Shown piece after piece: positions 39,920 through 49,478 of a stretch of DNA of 64,000 bases. Positions within the stretch are counted from its first letter, which is position 1. Every line of letters begins with the position of its first letter. Both the position numbers and the translations under genes were made by a program. The notes below the pieces were generated by a model. It made no database searches and had not been told where the DNA came from. It saw nothing but the letters and a program-made list of their open reading frames with translations. Origin of the DNA: Muricea muricata (Eukaryota; Cnidaria; Anthozoa; Malacalcyonacea; Plexauridae); assembly GCA_963855995.1 (NCBI GenBank), contig OY979717.1:67688354-67752353 (forward strand), in the 5' to 3' direction.

Positions 39920-42562
39920 TCATTCTTCAGGGTTCTCTGCCGGTTGGATGACTGCTATTTTCGTTATCGGTCTGTTATATTCTTTTCCGGATGTGATGAC
40001 CGTTACATTTCTCACTCTTCTGTCTTGTCCTGGATCGACCTTCGTCACTCGTCCGATTGTCCACTTTCCACGTACTGCATTGTCATCCGCTACCATCACT
40101 ACGTCATTCACTTGAACATCACGGGTGGTTGTGTTCCATTTCTTTCGCGGAAACAAGGATGGGAAAACATCACGTATCCAGCGACGCCAAAACGAGTCAA
40201 TGATTCTCTGCACAAACTCTACGCGCTTACGAGGATCGTTGGTTTCTTTAAATGGGCCTTGTGGCACTTGTGGCGAAGCTCTTCCGAGTAGCATATCGTT
40301 CGGGCAAATATATGCACCGTCGTCCGGGTCGTTGGGGATTCTTCCGATTGGGCGCTGGTTAACTAGATTAGCAACTTCTAGTAGGAGAGTGTAAAGTTCA
40401 AACGATGTTAATGTCGTTTCTCCAATTGCTCTCTTCAAAGCAATCTTCACACTCTTGACAAGTGCTTCGGCGCAACCATTCTGGTGTGGGGCCCCTGGGG
40501 TTATGAATTTCCATTCCATCCCCCTTTCTGCTGAGAATTCTCGTAACTTCTTTGCATCCAATCCTTTGACCATCTGTCGAAGTTCAGCTACTGCTCCAAC
40601 TAGTTGTGTCCCGTTATCACTTCTCATACATTTCGGGTAACCTCGTATCGCAAAGAATCTTCTTAAAACTTGTAAGAAATCCATGGTTGAACAATCAACT
40701 GCTAACTCTAGGTGCACAGCTCGCGTGTTGAGGCATGTGAAAATTACACCGTAATGCTTTGTGGTCTTGTTGCGTCCTATCTTTACCTTGTAGGGACCAA
40801 AATAATCACATGACGTGAAATGGAACGGTGGGGTGTGTGGAGCTAGTCGTTCTTGGGGTAGGTCGGCCATAACTTGAGTTTCAGGTTTGGGTTGCATTTC
40901 TTTACAGAACACACACTTGTACTTTACTGACTTTGCAAGATCATGTCCTCGTATAATCCAATAGTTTCGTCGAACTTTTGCGGCTGTAGTTGCGACTCCA
41001 TTGTGACCAATACTGTGTGCTTGGCGAGTAATAAGGAGGGATATCCAACTGTCGTAGAGGAGCAACGTAGGGTGCTTTGACTCGTACGATACTGTAGCTT
41101 TGTCTGCTCTTCCACCGACTCGAATAACTCCTTCAGAATCTGTGAATGGACTTAACGTGGTAAGCTCTCCTTTCTTAATGCGGCTATGAAGATCTTTCTG
41201 TGTGTCCTTTATCCAGTGTATTTCGGCTTCATACAATTCGCGGGGACTAAGACAATCTGGACTATCTTCACCAGTTGCTTCGATTTTCCGTGTCTTATTA
41301 CGGATCTTTCTTACGAACTTTAAGACGTACGCGGTGACTTTAATCAGTTTTCTCCAAGTGGAATATTTCTTGGGGTCTATTGGGCTTTCCTGTGTCTTCA
41401 AAGTGCAAACTAACTTTCGGGCCTCTTTGGAAACTTCTTTATTGTCAGGCTCTGACTTGTCTTGTGGCCAGTCTTTCTGGGGCAATCGTAAGAATTCTGG
41501 ACCCTGCAACCATCTTTTGGTCAACTCGTGAACGGCTATTCCTCGGGATACATCATCTGCCACATTTGCCTCACTTGGTATATGTCTCCATTGCTTGGGA
41601 TCACTGTTGCTCTGAATCTCTCCAACTCTTGAAGAGACAAACTGCTTATAAACTCGAGATGTACTTTGTATCCATGCCAAGACGATTTTGCTGTCGGTAA
41701 AATAGATTATTTCTTCAAATTCAAGTCGTGATTCCTTTCGAATGGTCTTTGACAGACGTGACGCTAGTAGTGCAGCTTGTAGCTCCAATCGCGGTATGGT
41801 TAACTTCTTTAACGGAGCAACACGTGACTTTGCGGCGGCAAAACGGATCTCGAATGTTCCATCCTTCTTTCTCCAACGGAAATATGCACACGTTCCAAAA
41901 GCATATTCAGACGCGTCAGCGAAGATACATAGAAGTGGCAGTCCCATGCTATCGTGTGAAAACAAGCCTCTTGGGAAGGATACTTCATTCAATTCTTTCA
42001 TCTCTTCGAAGAATTTCATCCACTTTGCTCGCAATTCTGATGACAATACGTCGTCCCAGTCAACCCCCATTTGCCATAGCTCTTGCATTCCAATTTTCGC
42101 TCGAATAAGAAAAGCTGTCGCAAAACCGATTGGGTCGTAAACTTTTGCAACCTGACTGAGAATTTTCCGCTTTGTGGTTGGCTGGCTACACTCTACTTTC
42201 GTTACGAAACTCAACACATCTCTAGCAATGTTCCATACGACACCTAACACTTTGCCTTCGGAGCATTGTTGAAGTGGCTTTATATCTTCCTGTTGCTGCT
42301 GGTTTTCAGTGTTCTCCTTCAGCTCTTTGTTGGACAACCATTTCTTTATCTCGAATCCTCCCTTTTCCAACACGTTATCAATTTCTTGCGTTAACTGTCG
42401 AGCATCTTCGGTTGTATGGACTGAGTCGCAGATGTCGTCCATGTAGCTGTTGTCTCGGATTGCGGCTGCTGCACGCGCGCTCTCATTTTCTCCTTCTTGC
42501 GCGGTCTTTCGTAGGGCTATTTGTGCCATTGCTGGAGCAGGCTTATCTCCGAACGTGAGCAC
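39920..42562 (-). CDS. pol: BEL/Pao Pol: RT (YMDD), RNase H, integrase, DUF5641
   Basis: 880 residues. The YMDD box is at 40-43. The RT thumb/connection runs to about 200. RNase H is about 210-340 (FADASEYAFG, YFTDSKIVLAW). The integrase zinc-binding part has H516, H520, C550 and C553. The integrase core triad is D586 (SCDYFGP), D649 (RSDNGTQ) and E699 (NGCAEA). The C-terminal DUF5641 is about 760-870. All catalytic residues are present. The N-terminus of RT lies in the preceding frame, from which it is separated by one base at an A-run. Confidence 0.92.
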   Translation of the reverse strand: MLTFGDKPAPAMAQIALRKTAQEGENESARAAAAIRDNSYMDDICDSVHTTEDARQLTQEIDNVLEKGGFEIKKWLSNKELKENTENQQQQEDIKPLQQCSEGKVLGVVWNIARDVLSFVTKVECSQPTTKRKILSQVAKVYDPIGFATAFLIRAKIGMQELWQMGVDWDDVLSSELRAKWMKFFEEMKELNEVSFPRGLFSHDSMGLPLLCIFADASEYAFGTCAYFRWRKKDGTFEIRFAAAKSRVAPLKKLTIPRLELQAALLASRLSKTIRKESRLEFEEIIYFTDSKIVLAWIQSTSRVYKQFVSSRVGEIQSNSDPKQWRHIPSEANVADDVSRGIAVHELTKRWLQGPEFLRLPQKDWPQDKSEPDNKEVSKEARKLVCTLKTQESPIDPKKYSTWRKLIKVTAYVLKFVRKIRNKTRKIEATGEDSPDCLSPRELYEAEIHWIKDTQKDLHSRIKKGELTTLSPFTDSEGVIRVGGRADKATVSYESKHPTLLLYDSWISLLITRQAHSIGHNGVATTAAKVRRNYWIIRGHDLAKSVKYKCVFCKEMQPKPETQVMADLPQERLAPHTPPFHFTSCDYFGPYKVKIGRNKTTKHYGVIFTCLNTRAVHLELAVDCSTMDFLQVLRRFFAIRGYPKCMRSDNGTQLVGAVAELRQMVKGLDAKKLREFSAERGMEWKFITPGAPHQNGCAEALVKSVKIALKRAIGETTLTSFELYTLLLEVANLVNQRPIGRIPNDPDDGAYICPNDMLLGRASPQVPQGPFKETNDPRKRVEFVQRIIDSFWRRWIRDVFPSLFPRKKWNTTTRDVQVNDVVMVADDNAVRGKWTIGRVTKVDPGQDRRVRNVTVITSGKEYNRPITKIAVIQPAENPEE

Positions 42563-44208
42563 TGTTTTGGTCGGGTGGTGTCCAGGTTTCTCCAGAGAAA
42601 ACGGTGAACATGTTGGTCTTCTTGTGGTATCAGCACTTGATGATACATCTTCGAAATATCACCAGATACTGCGACTGCATTCTCTCGAAACCGGAAAATC
42701 ACGCCAAATAAACTATTCAGTAGATCAGGGCCTTTCAACCAGTAGTCATTCAGACAATGTCCCTGATACACGGCGGATGAATTGAATACAATTCGGAGAG
42801 GGGTGCTTGCTTTCTCAGGACGTAGGACTTCGTGGTGGGAAACGTAATGCACTGGACCTTTGTAATTGTTGAGCTCTTCTTCAGTTAACTTTCGAGAATA
42901 GTTCATGTCGTTCATTTCAGTCATTTGCTTGTCGTAGGCTGTAGCGTGTTCGGGATGCTTAATTAATCTTCGTTCTGTAGATTCTAATCTTTTTACTGCT
43001 TGGAAACGATTATCTGGTAGCTGTTTCGGGTCCTTTTTCCATGGATAAGGTACTAGCCATCTATTTCCAACCTTTGTACATGACTTTTCTATAACGAGTT
43101 TCTCTTCATGTTCGACTTGACTTAATTTGTCCGGTTCGCACCGGCACTGTTGTACTTCTACACCCATCGACTCAGTTGTCCAAAAGTTGGTCAAATCAAC
43201 GGGCACAGCATACTTAACGTGAAATATCTTGTGAATCCTGTCCGTTTCTCCAGGCGCGGATCCAAAGACTACCCATCCAAGTGGCGAATTTCTTGCAACT
43301 AAATATCCTGTTTGTCTCGTCTCCCCGATATGCATAAATGCATGGTCGATGCCTATCAACAAATCGATACTGCCTTTCCCACGGTAAATTTGACTTTTTG
43401 TTAGCCGGAGACTGTCCGCAATCTTGTCGATCTTGATCTCTGTTACGTCATCACTAATGCACGCAATTCCCACTGCCGTTACAGAATACGTTTTACGGGA
43501 GTCTAACGAGGTAACAGGAACTTTGTACACCTTTGTCTTCACGTTTTCTTCTTCACCGCCAACTTTGGTTATTGTTATGGATGCATCTTTACCTTTCAAT
43601 CCAAGACTTTCTGCTGTTTCTTGCTTTATCAAACTTATTTGTGCACCACTATCGAACAAAACATTTCCACGCTTGTACAACTTCTTAGGACCACAGATTT
43701 TGGCGGAGATTATCGGGAGAAGTGCTTCTTGGTTTTCTTTGGTCAATGCAACACCTACATTTGCTTTGGTACTTTGGTGCAACAATGGGTGATGAAAGGA
43801 AGGGCATTGTTTACCATTTTCAATTACTGAACATTGTCTACGTCGACTACAGTTCGACATTCTGTGATCTCGTCCGGCTCGTTTTAGGCAACTAAAACAC
43901 ACGTGATTTTCTTTGGCAACATTGAGGCGATTATCGGGCTTAAGACCCGCAAATTTTTCACATTGATCGGGCCAGTGGAGAGAATTCTTGCAAAACCAAC
44001 ACTTATGTCGCGTATTGTCATTTCTTCTTTCATCCGTTGTCGTCAGGTGATAGATTGAACGATTACTACCACTTGTTCTTATCGGGACTGTTGCACGCAT
44101 TCGAGACTTCATTTCAATCGACATCCAATCAATCAAACCTTTCAACGATGCTGGTTTCTTATCTCTTTGCAGCTCTCGTGACCACACTTTCCGGTCATCG
44201 ACACACAT
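42517..44208 (-). CDS. pol: BEL/Pao zinc fingers, peptidase A17 and N-terminal RT
   Basis: 563 residues. Cysteine/histidine fingers are at 70-83 (CWFCKNSLHWPDQC) and about 104-126. The aspartic protease active site FDSGAQ is at 185-190, followed by the peptidase A17 region. From about 455 the RT fingers/palm begin (STPLRIVFNSSA, SGDISKMYHQVL, HRFLWRNLDT). It overlaps both neighbouring frames, consistent with one ancestral polyprotein. Confidence 0.9.
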   Translation of the reverse strand: MCVDDRKVWSRELQRDKKPASLKGLIDWMSIEMKSRMRATVPIRTSGSNRSIYHLTTTDERRNDNTRHKCWFCKNSLHWPDQCEKFAGLKPDNRLNVAKENHVCFSCLKRAGRDHRMSNCSRRRQCSVIENGKQCPSFHHPLLHQSTKANVGVALTKENQEALLPIISAKICGPKKLYKRGNVLFDSGAQISLIKQETAESLGLKGKDASITITKVGGEEENVKTKVYKVPVTSLDSRKTYSVTAVGIACISDDVTEIKIDKIADSLRLTKSQIYRGKGSIDLLIGIDHAFMHIGETRQTGYLVARNSPLGWVVFGSAPGETDRIHKIFHVKYAVPVDLTNFWTTESMGVEVQQCRCEPDKLSQVEHEEKLVIEKSCTKVGNRWLVPYPWKKDPKQLPDNRFQAVKRLESTERRLIKHPEHATAYDKQMTEMNDMNYSRKLTEEELNNYKGPVHYVSHHEVLRPEKASTPLRIVFNSSAVYQGHCLNDYWLKGPDLLNSLFGVIFRFRENAVAVSGDISKMYHQVLIPQEDQHVHRFLWRNLDTTRPKQCSRSEISLLQQWHK

Positions 44209-45161
44209 TTTTGCTCAATGATGGACAACATATGGCTGTTATCCATGTCGCTAGGTAATCCGACTTCTTTTAACGTGTTATAACAACGTCTGACTAAGTG
44301 AACTAACTCGCAAAATCGGGCATCTTCGCCTGGGCAGAGCGCCTTAAATTTGCCGATATCTTGGGTAATCGTGTCCGAAACATATCGTGGGTCCCCATAA
44401 ACAGAGTCAAGGTACTCCCACGCCGCGTCATAATCTGAGCCTATTCCTTTTATCAGCTCAAGTGGTTTGCCCTCGAGACATGTCCGTAAAAATGTCATTG
44501 CGTCGCGTTTACTATATCTCGCTTCTATTGCGTAACTGAAATCTGCACGGAAAATTGCGTATTCTCGTACATCACCGCTAAATTTTGGCATTTTAGGTTT
44601 TTCCATTTTAAAACTACACGTTTGATTCATGCTTTGTTCAGGTTGTTCATTCGCGTGACTAGCTGGAGTATGTTTAACAGAGGTGATAGGATCAGGAGCC
44701 TCGACCACGGGTGACGTATTTATAGCACTGCTTGGGGCAGTCTCGTACATATTTGGAATTCCATTGGAATTTTGCATGCTAGTTTCACCGTCCATTTTCT
44801 CTTCTAAATTCGAAACACTGTCACTAGTACATGCTTCTACGGTTATACTGGACTGTTGAACATTAATGACTTCTATCGCTTTACTTTCGATATACAATTT
44901 TGCCTTTGTTTCTAAATTCATGAACGTTTCCTGGCATTCTTCAAGCCAGTGTTCTTCTACAGTGAACGCTTCGTCATTCTCAATTAGACTCGCATATTCT
45001 TCATGCTTTACTACGAGATTGTCGTACGTTTGCTTATACAAAAGAAGAGATTGGCTTACCTCTTCTCGTGGCCGTCCTGCGTCGATCAAATGATTCACGG
45101 CTTTCCCAGCTCTGGTCAATGCGGCTTTCGAGGTGCGTCGATTCATTTTTGCGTTTTTCAT
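44142..45161 (-). CDS. gag: BEL/Pao Gag (DUF1759 type)
   Basis: 339 residues from an ATG 112 nt inside the 5' LTR. The N-terminal part (about 1-120) is helical. The DUF1759-type capsid region begins at MPKFSGDVREYAIFRADFSY and runs through EYLDSVYGDPRYV to about 315. The frame leaves this reading at an A5 run (44208-44212), where the next frame takes over. A 60-codon frame at 45158-45340 in the leader and LTR is probably not translated separately. Confidence 0.88.
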   Translation of the reverse strand: MKNAKMNRRTSKAALTRAGKAVNHLIDAGRPREEVSQSLLLYKQTYDNLVVKHEEYASLIENDEAFTVEEHWLEECQETFMNLETKAKLYIESKAIEVINVQQSSITVEACTSDSVSNLEEKMDGETSMQNSNGIPNMYETAPSSAINTSPVVEAPDPITSVKHTPASHANEQPEQSMNQTCSFKMEKPKMPKFSGDVREYAIFRADFSYAIEARYSKRDAMTFLRTCLEGKPLELIKGIGSDYDAAWEYLDSVYGDPRYVSDTITQDIGKFKALCPGEDARFCELVHLVRRCYNTLKEVGLPSDMDNSHMLSIIEQKCVSMTGKCGHESCKEIRNQHR

Positions 45162-45272
45162 CTTGCGTCGACGACTTCTGGCGCTGGCGCCGACGTTCCT
45201 TCGGTTTCGGGCATCACTTCTTTCGTAGAACCCCTCGGGACGACTTTTCTTGGCGATGTAGAAATCGAATGA

Positions 45273-45720
45273 TGTTCCGTCGGAGTTTTACGACTCTTTC
45301 GCAATGTAGTCAAACCCGGGATCGTATAGTTTTGATGCACTTATTTATTTCTTACTAAATGACTATTCGATCTAAGATTAAGTACAAAAAGGGTTTATGA
45401 GTATAAAGTATAAAGTAACAATATTATAAATGTACATACCAAATGTTCGTGAGAATCTTCAAAGTTCTATATATACTTACTTCTTTGACGGGTTACTGGA
45501 CAGACTACATTAATAACAGGTACAGGTTAGCAGAATAACAATTTAACTTTACTAGGTTAGCTTTTCCAGTAGGTCCTTTCGGCCGAAACTCTAATCTTAT
45601 AACTAATAATCAGAACATGCATGCAATACATATATGTCAACTTGTAAATTGATACAGACGTCTTATCTAATTAAACATTAACAGGGGTTCGTAACTGTTA
45701 CTTGAGTCTCTCACGAAACA
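45273..45720 (-). repeat. 5' LTR of the BEL/Pao element
   Basis: 448 bp, near-identical partner of 39440-39887. Confidence 0.95.
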
Positions 45721-47887
45721 AGCATGAAAATTCACTCCTTCTCTGACGCCTCCGAAAAAGCTTATTCTGTCGCTGTTTATGCTCGATACGAGTATCTGGA
45801 TGGATCATTCAGTTCACGCTTGGTAGCAGCCAAGGTTGCGCCACTAAAGACTATCAGCATGCCTCGCCTTGAATTAATGATGCGGTCATCAGTCTACGTC
45901 TAAGCAGACAAGTGTGTAAAGCGTTAGAGGTTCAGCTTCGAAAGGTGAATTTCTGGATCGACAGCATCAATGTGGGATATTCGATTCGAGGACAAAGCAG
46001 GAACTACAAACCATTCGTCGCACATCGCATTGGCGAAATCCACCAAGACTCTAATCCTGAACATTGGCGTCATGTTCCCGGGGCGTCTAATTCTGCTGAC
46101 TGTGGAACCCACGGTTTGACGGTCACTGAGCTGAAGATCAACGACTGTTGGTGGAGTAGACCGAAATTCTTGCAAGGTCCTCGAGAACACTGGCCAGAAA
46201 TGAAATTTGAAACCCCAGCATCAGAAGCGTTTGATAAAGTAAAACTTGCGAGTAGGAATAACGGAGCTTCCTTCATGGCAGAAAGGGAACATGTTGAGGA
46301 GAAGACGGAAGAATGGCGGTTTAACCTGACAAATTTCTCGAAGTGGTACGGAATCCTTAAACCAAAAGATTGGAATTTGGAAGGTCACTTGTCCGCGCGC
46401 GAGGATGGGTTCAACGATTCATTCAGAACTGCCTAAAATCAAAGGATCGATCGTGTATTCGGACAGTTGACACCAGACGATTTAAAACAACTGGAAGAGG
46501 CAATTATTAAAGAGGCTCAGATTGAAGCTTGTCGACAAGAATTCGATGCCCTGACAAACTCAAAACCGTTACCCAAATAGAGTAGTATATTAAATCTTAC
46601 CCCAATCATGAAAAAATGGACTGATGCGGTCAAACACCAACCAGGCTTCGTTACTCTAAAGATTTAACTGACGACGTAAAGAATCCTATCATTTTACCAA
46701 AGCGACACCCAGTAACCCAACTAATTGTGAAGCATCACCATGAAAGTGAAGGACACGTAATGAGCGTTAACTTCACGCTGAATCATCTTTGGGAACGTTA
46801 CATGGTTGTTAATGGCAGAGAGCTGCTAAAGCGTACTATAGTACGTAAGACGTGCGCCGAATGCTAGCGGCGGTTCATAGGGAAACCTTCCAGTCAACAG
46901 ATGGCACCTTTGCCGAAGATACGTTTAGCACTGACCATGAAACTATTAACTAACTGCTCTGTGGATTTCGCAGGACCGTTTCTTACTAAACAAGGACGTG
47001 GAAAGGCACGTATCAAACGGTATCTCTGCCTGTTCCTCTGTTTACAGACTCACCGTTGTCATCTTGAGATTGTTTGGTCCTTGGAATCTGACGGTTTTTT
47101 ACAGGCTCTTACGAGAATGGCTGCACGAAAAGGTTGGCAACGAGACATGGTTAGTGAGAACGGGACCAATTTCGTTGGTGGGAATAACGAACTCCGGGAA
47201 CTGGTTGATCAAATCGATCAAGCCAAAGTGGAATCTCTTACGTCTAATCAAGGAATCAATTGGCATTGGAGCCCGCCAGCATATCCTCATTTTGGTGGAG
47301 TGCTCGAGCGCAAAATTAAAGCAGCGAAACGTGCAATTAAAGCAATCTTAGGGAAGGCTGAAGTCAATGATGAAGAGTTAGAAACTACGATTATTGGCGT
47401 TGGAAGCTTAATCAACTCCAGACCCTTGACTCAAGTAAGTGAAGATCCGAACGATGACCCTGTTTTGACTCCAAATCATTTTCTCATCGGAAAAATGTGG
47501 CACCTGAAAGTGTGGATTATACTCAGTTTAACCCAAAGAAACGACGGAGATGTGTGCAACAATTAATCCGACAGACATGGCAACGCTGGATGCGAGAGTA
47601 CCTGACGACCCATGGTTCTCGCTCAAAATGGTACGAACAACAGGAGAACGTTAAGAAAGGTGATGTTGTGTTAGTGATTCATCCTAACGTGGCGAGACAC
47701 GATTGGAAATTGGGGATGATTGAAGATGTACTGTATATCCTGGCAAAGATGACATGGTTCGTGTGGTCGATGTTAGGGAAGGGGATAAAGTTTATCTTCG
47801 GTCAGTTGGACGCATTTCGCCATTGGAACTTGGGACAACGAACGAGACGGACAGAAAACGGTCCCTAAGGAATCTGGGAGGGGGAAA
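45721..47887 (+). pseudogene. Decayed Pao-type retroelement, right part (RNase H, integrase, DUF5641)
   Basis: It continues the left part: RNase H (KIHSFSDASEKAYS, then IGEIHQDSNPEHWRHVPGAS), integrase zinc region near 46720-46865, integrase core at 46901-47566 (NCSVDFAGPF, VSENGTNF, GGVLERK) and a DUF5641-like end (47497-47868). The second catalytic aspartate is Glu (SENG) and several stops interrupt the frame. A polypurine tract GGGAGGGGGAAA at 47876-47887 marks the 3' LTR boundary. Confidence 0.85.
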
Positions 47888-48117
47888 TGTGCAAACGACT
47901 TTATTTAGACAAAAACTTTGTTGACATTTTTTACTGTGATTACATACCGCCAAAAAGTGCGAACACATGTTGTGAAAAACAATATGGCGGAATAAGCTAA
48001 TTGAGTATCGGTTTGATATACGTTGTATTTTACTTTTATTCAAGTTTTTTCTTTACTTCATTTAATAAATCAATATATGAACCAGCAATCGAATGTAGTT
48101 CGCCTCTACATGATCAA
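47888..48117 (+). repeat. Presumed 3' LTR start of the decayed Pao element
   Basis: It begins TGTGCAAACGAC directly after the polypurine tract and contains AATAAA near 48062. The 3' end cannot be placed because no 5' LTR copy survives in the window. Confidence 0.4.
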
Positions 48118-48315
48118 TTACCTTGCCAAAGAAATCGTTTCTTGGTTTGCCTCAAGAATTTGATCGCAAGTTGCCCGTCCTTCAGCATTTGTTTTGTTGT
48201 GCTTGGCAAAATGATCGACATTCATCTGAACACCACAAGACTTGCATTTAACTTTATATCTATAATGCCTTTTCCGCTGAAATTTCGATTTCTTCGTAGC
48301 GGGCTCTCCAGTCAT
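48118..48315 (-). CDS. Possible first exon with a zinc-binding CxxC-H motif
   Basis: From an ATG at 48315 the minus strand reads MTGEPATKKSKFQRKRHYRY, then KCKSCGVQMNVDHFAKHN. The frame ends in SLAR at a donor-like GTAATT (48121). CxxC followed by HxxxH spacing suggests a single zinc finger behind a basic stretch. The next exon would lie in or beyond the decayed Pao element and I could not find it. A captured or orphan exon is equally possible. Confidence 0.3.
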   Translation of the reverse strand: MTGEPATKKSKFQRKRHYRYKVKCKSCGVQMNVDHFAKHNKTNAEGRATCDQILEANQETISLAR

Positions 48316-49026
48316 ACCTCTTTTACGCTGTTTATCTGTATTAAGCGACAGATCGAAATAGCGTCAAATGCAAATTTTATTCACGCCGTATGAAAATTAC
48401 ACCTAACGAATGAAAATTATAAAGTATATTAGTAAAATAACTTACCCTCCATAGTTACCTTTTGGCTCACATCTTTCCAAATACCAAAGAAATATATTCG
48501 CAAAAAGGAAACCCAAAATATCGATGCGACGCGCAAATATTTACACATTAATGCTGTGAGCATAAATGAGGCAACAAGTGAGCCTGTGTTACCCACTATC
48601 ACAGAGTTATTTAATGCTTGGGTTGTTTTTTCTGTAAAACGTTCTAAAAACAATTGAAATACTACAAAACAGACTCAATTTACGAGGACCGAATCCGAAC
48701 GATCTTCAGTCTATGATCGACATATAGGCTAAAATACTTTCGATTCTTTTTTTCATTTCTGAATAGTTTTTCAGTGAATTCTTCTGTAATTTTGCCCGAT
48801 TTTTCTTTAGCGTTTTACGCCCCTGCATAAAGGCTATAAACACACAAAAGTAAAGAATATCTTTTCCACTCGCTGTAAAAAATAAGCTGACTCAGCATTT
48901 CCAGTATACTGCTATTGCACGTTTACTTCCGGCAGAAACCACAATTTGTGGTGTTCCGGTTCGATTTGTCCTAGGACTTATTGCAACTGTAGTCAATAAG
49001 TTGTAGTCAATAAGGCCTGCGTACGA
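48316..49026. other. No feature recognised
   Basis: No supported frame or repeat. The frame 48429-48653 is hydrophobic but has no motif. Confidence 0.35.
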
Positions 49027-49213
49027 GGGTGGGTGCAATCTCGTTCCCCGAGCCTGCGATCCCTTGGGAAAGAAACGGATGCTCTGGGATAATCCGTGAT
49101 CGACATACAAAAAACTGTATGTCGCCCGTACTGCGCATGCGTTGGAAATAAATAGATTCAATAAGCCGCAATAGCCTTTTTCTAAAGATTTTTGCAACAG
49201 TATTTTTACTATT

Positions 49214-49402
49214 TTGTTTGTAATGTCGGTGGAAAATATTAGTTTATTTCATTCTGTGTTGGACGAAGCGTTAGAGCGACTGGGTAAGAAGAATCTCAAA
49301 TTGAAGGAGTGTCAATACAAAGCGGTAAAGGCTGTTGCTGTCGACCGGAAAGACACGATTTGTATCTTGTCTACTGGTTATGGAAAGTCACTTATATACT
49401 AG
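49214..49402 (+). pseudogene. RecQ-like helicase N-terminal fragment inside the TIR element
   Basis: About 60 residues starting MSVENISLFHSVLDEALERL, then LKECQYKAVKAV (Q-motif-like), then the Walker A-type ILSTGYGKSLIY of helicase motif I. It ends at TAG where RecQ-family proteins continue with Gln-Leu-Leu, and the right arm of the element begins a few bases later. It is therefore a truncated start of a superfamily 2 helicase. Confidence 0.6.
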
Positions 49403-49478
49403 CTTCTAGCTTCTTCCCTTCGAATCTATTTATTTCCAACGCATGCGCAGTACGGGCGACATACATTTTTTTGTATCT

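Larger units (their letters stand above)
39440..45720 (-). mobile_element. Young BEL/Pao LTR retrotransposon inserted in the older Pao element
   Basis: 448-bp LTRs at 39440-39887 (3') and 45273-45720 (5') differ at two positions in my reading. The 5-bp duplication AGCAT flanks it (39435-39439 and 45721-45725). A polypurine tract (long G run) abuts the 3' LTR at 39888-39906. The order gag, zinc fingers/peptidase A17/RT, RT/RNase H/integrase/DUF5641 is that of BEL/Pao. Two frame changes, at 42565-42568 and 44208-44212, both lie in A-runs and are the only interruptions seen. Confidence 0.95.

Noticed and set aside
41202-42558. Several plus-strand ORFs of 94-132 codons
   Set aside because: They are antisense to the intact BEL/Pao polyprotein and have no motifs of their own.
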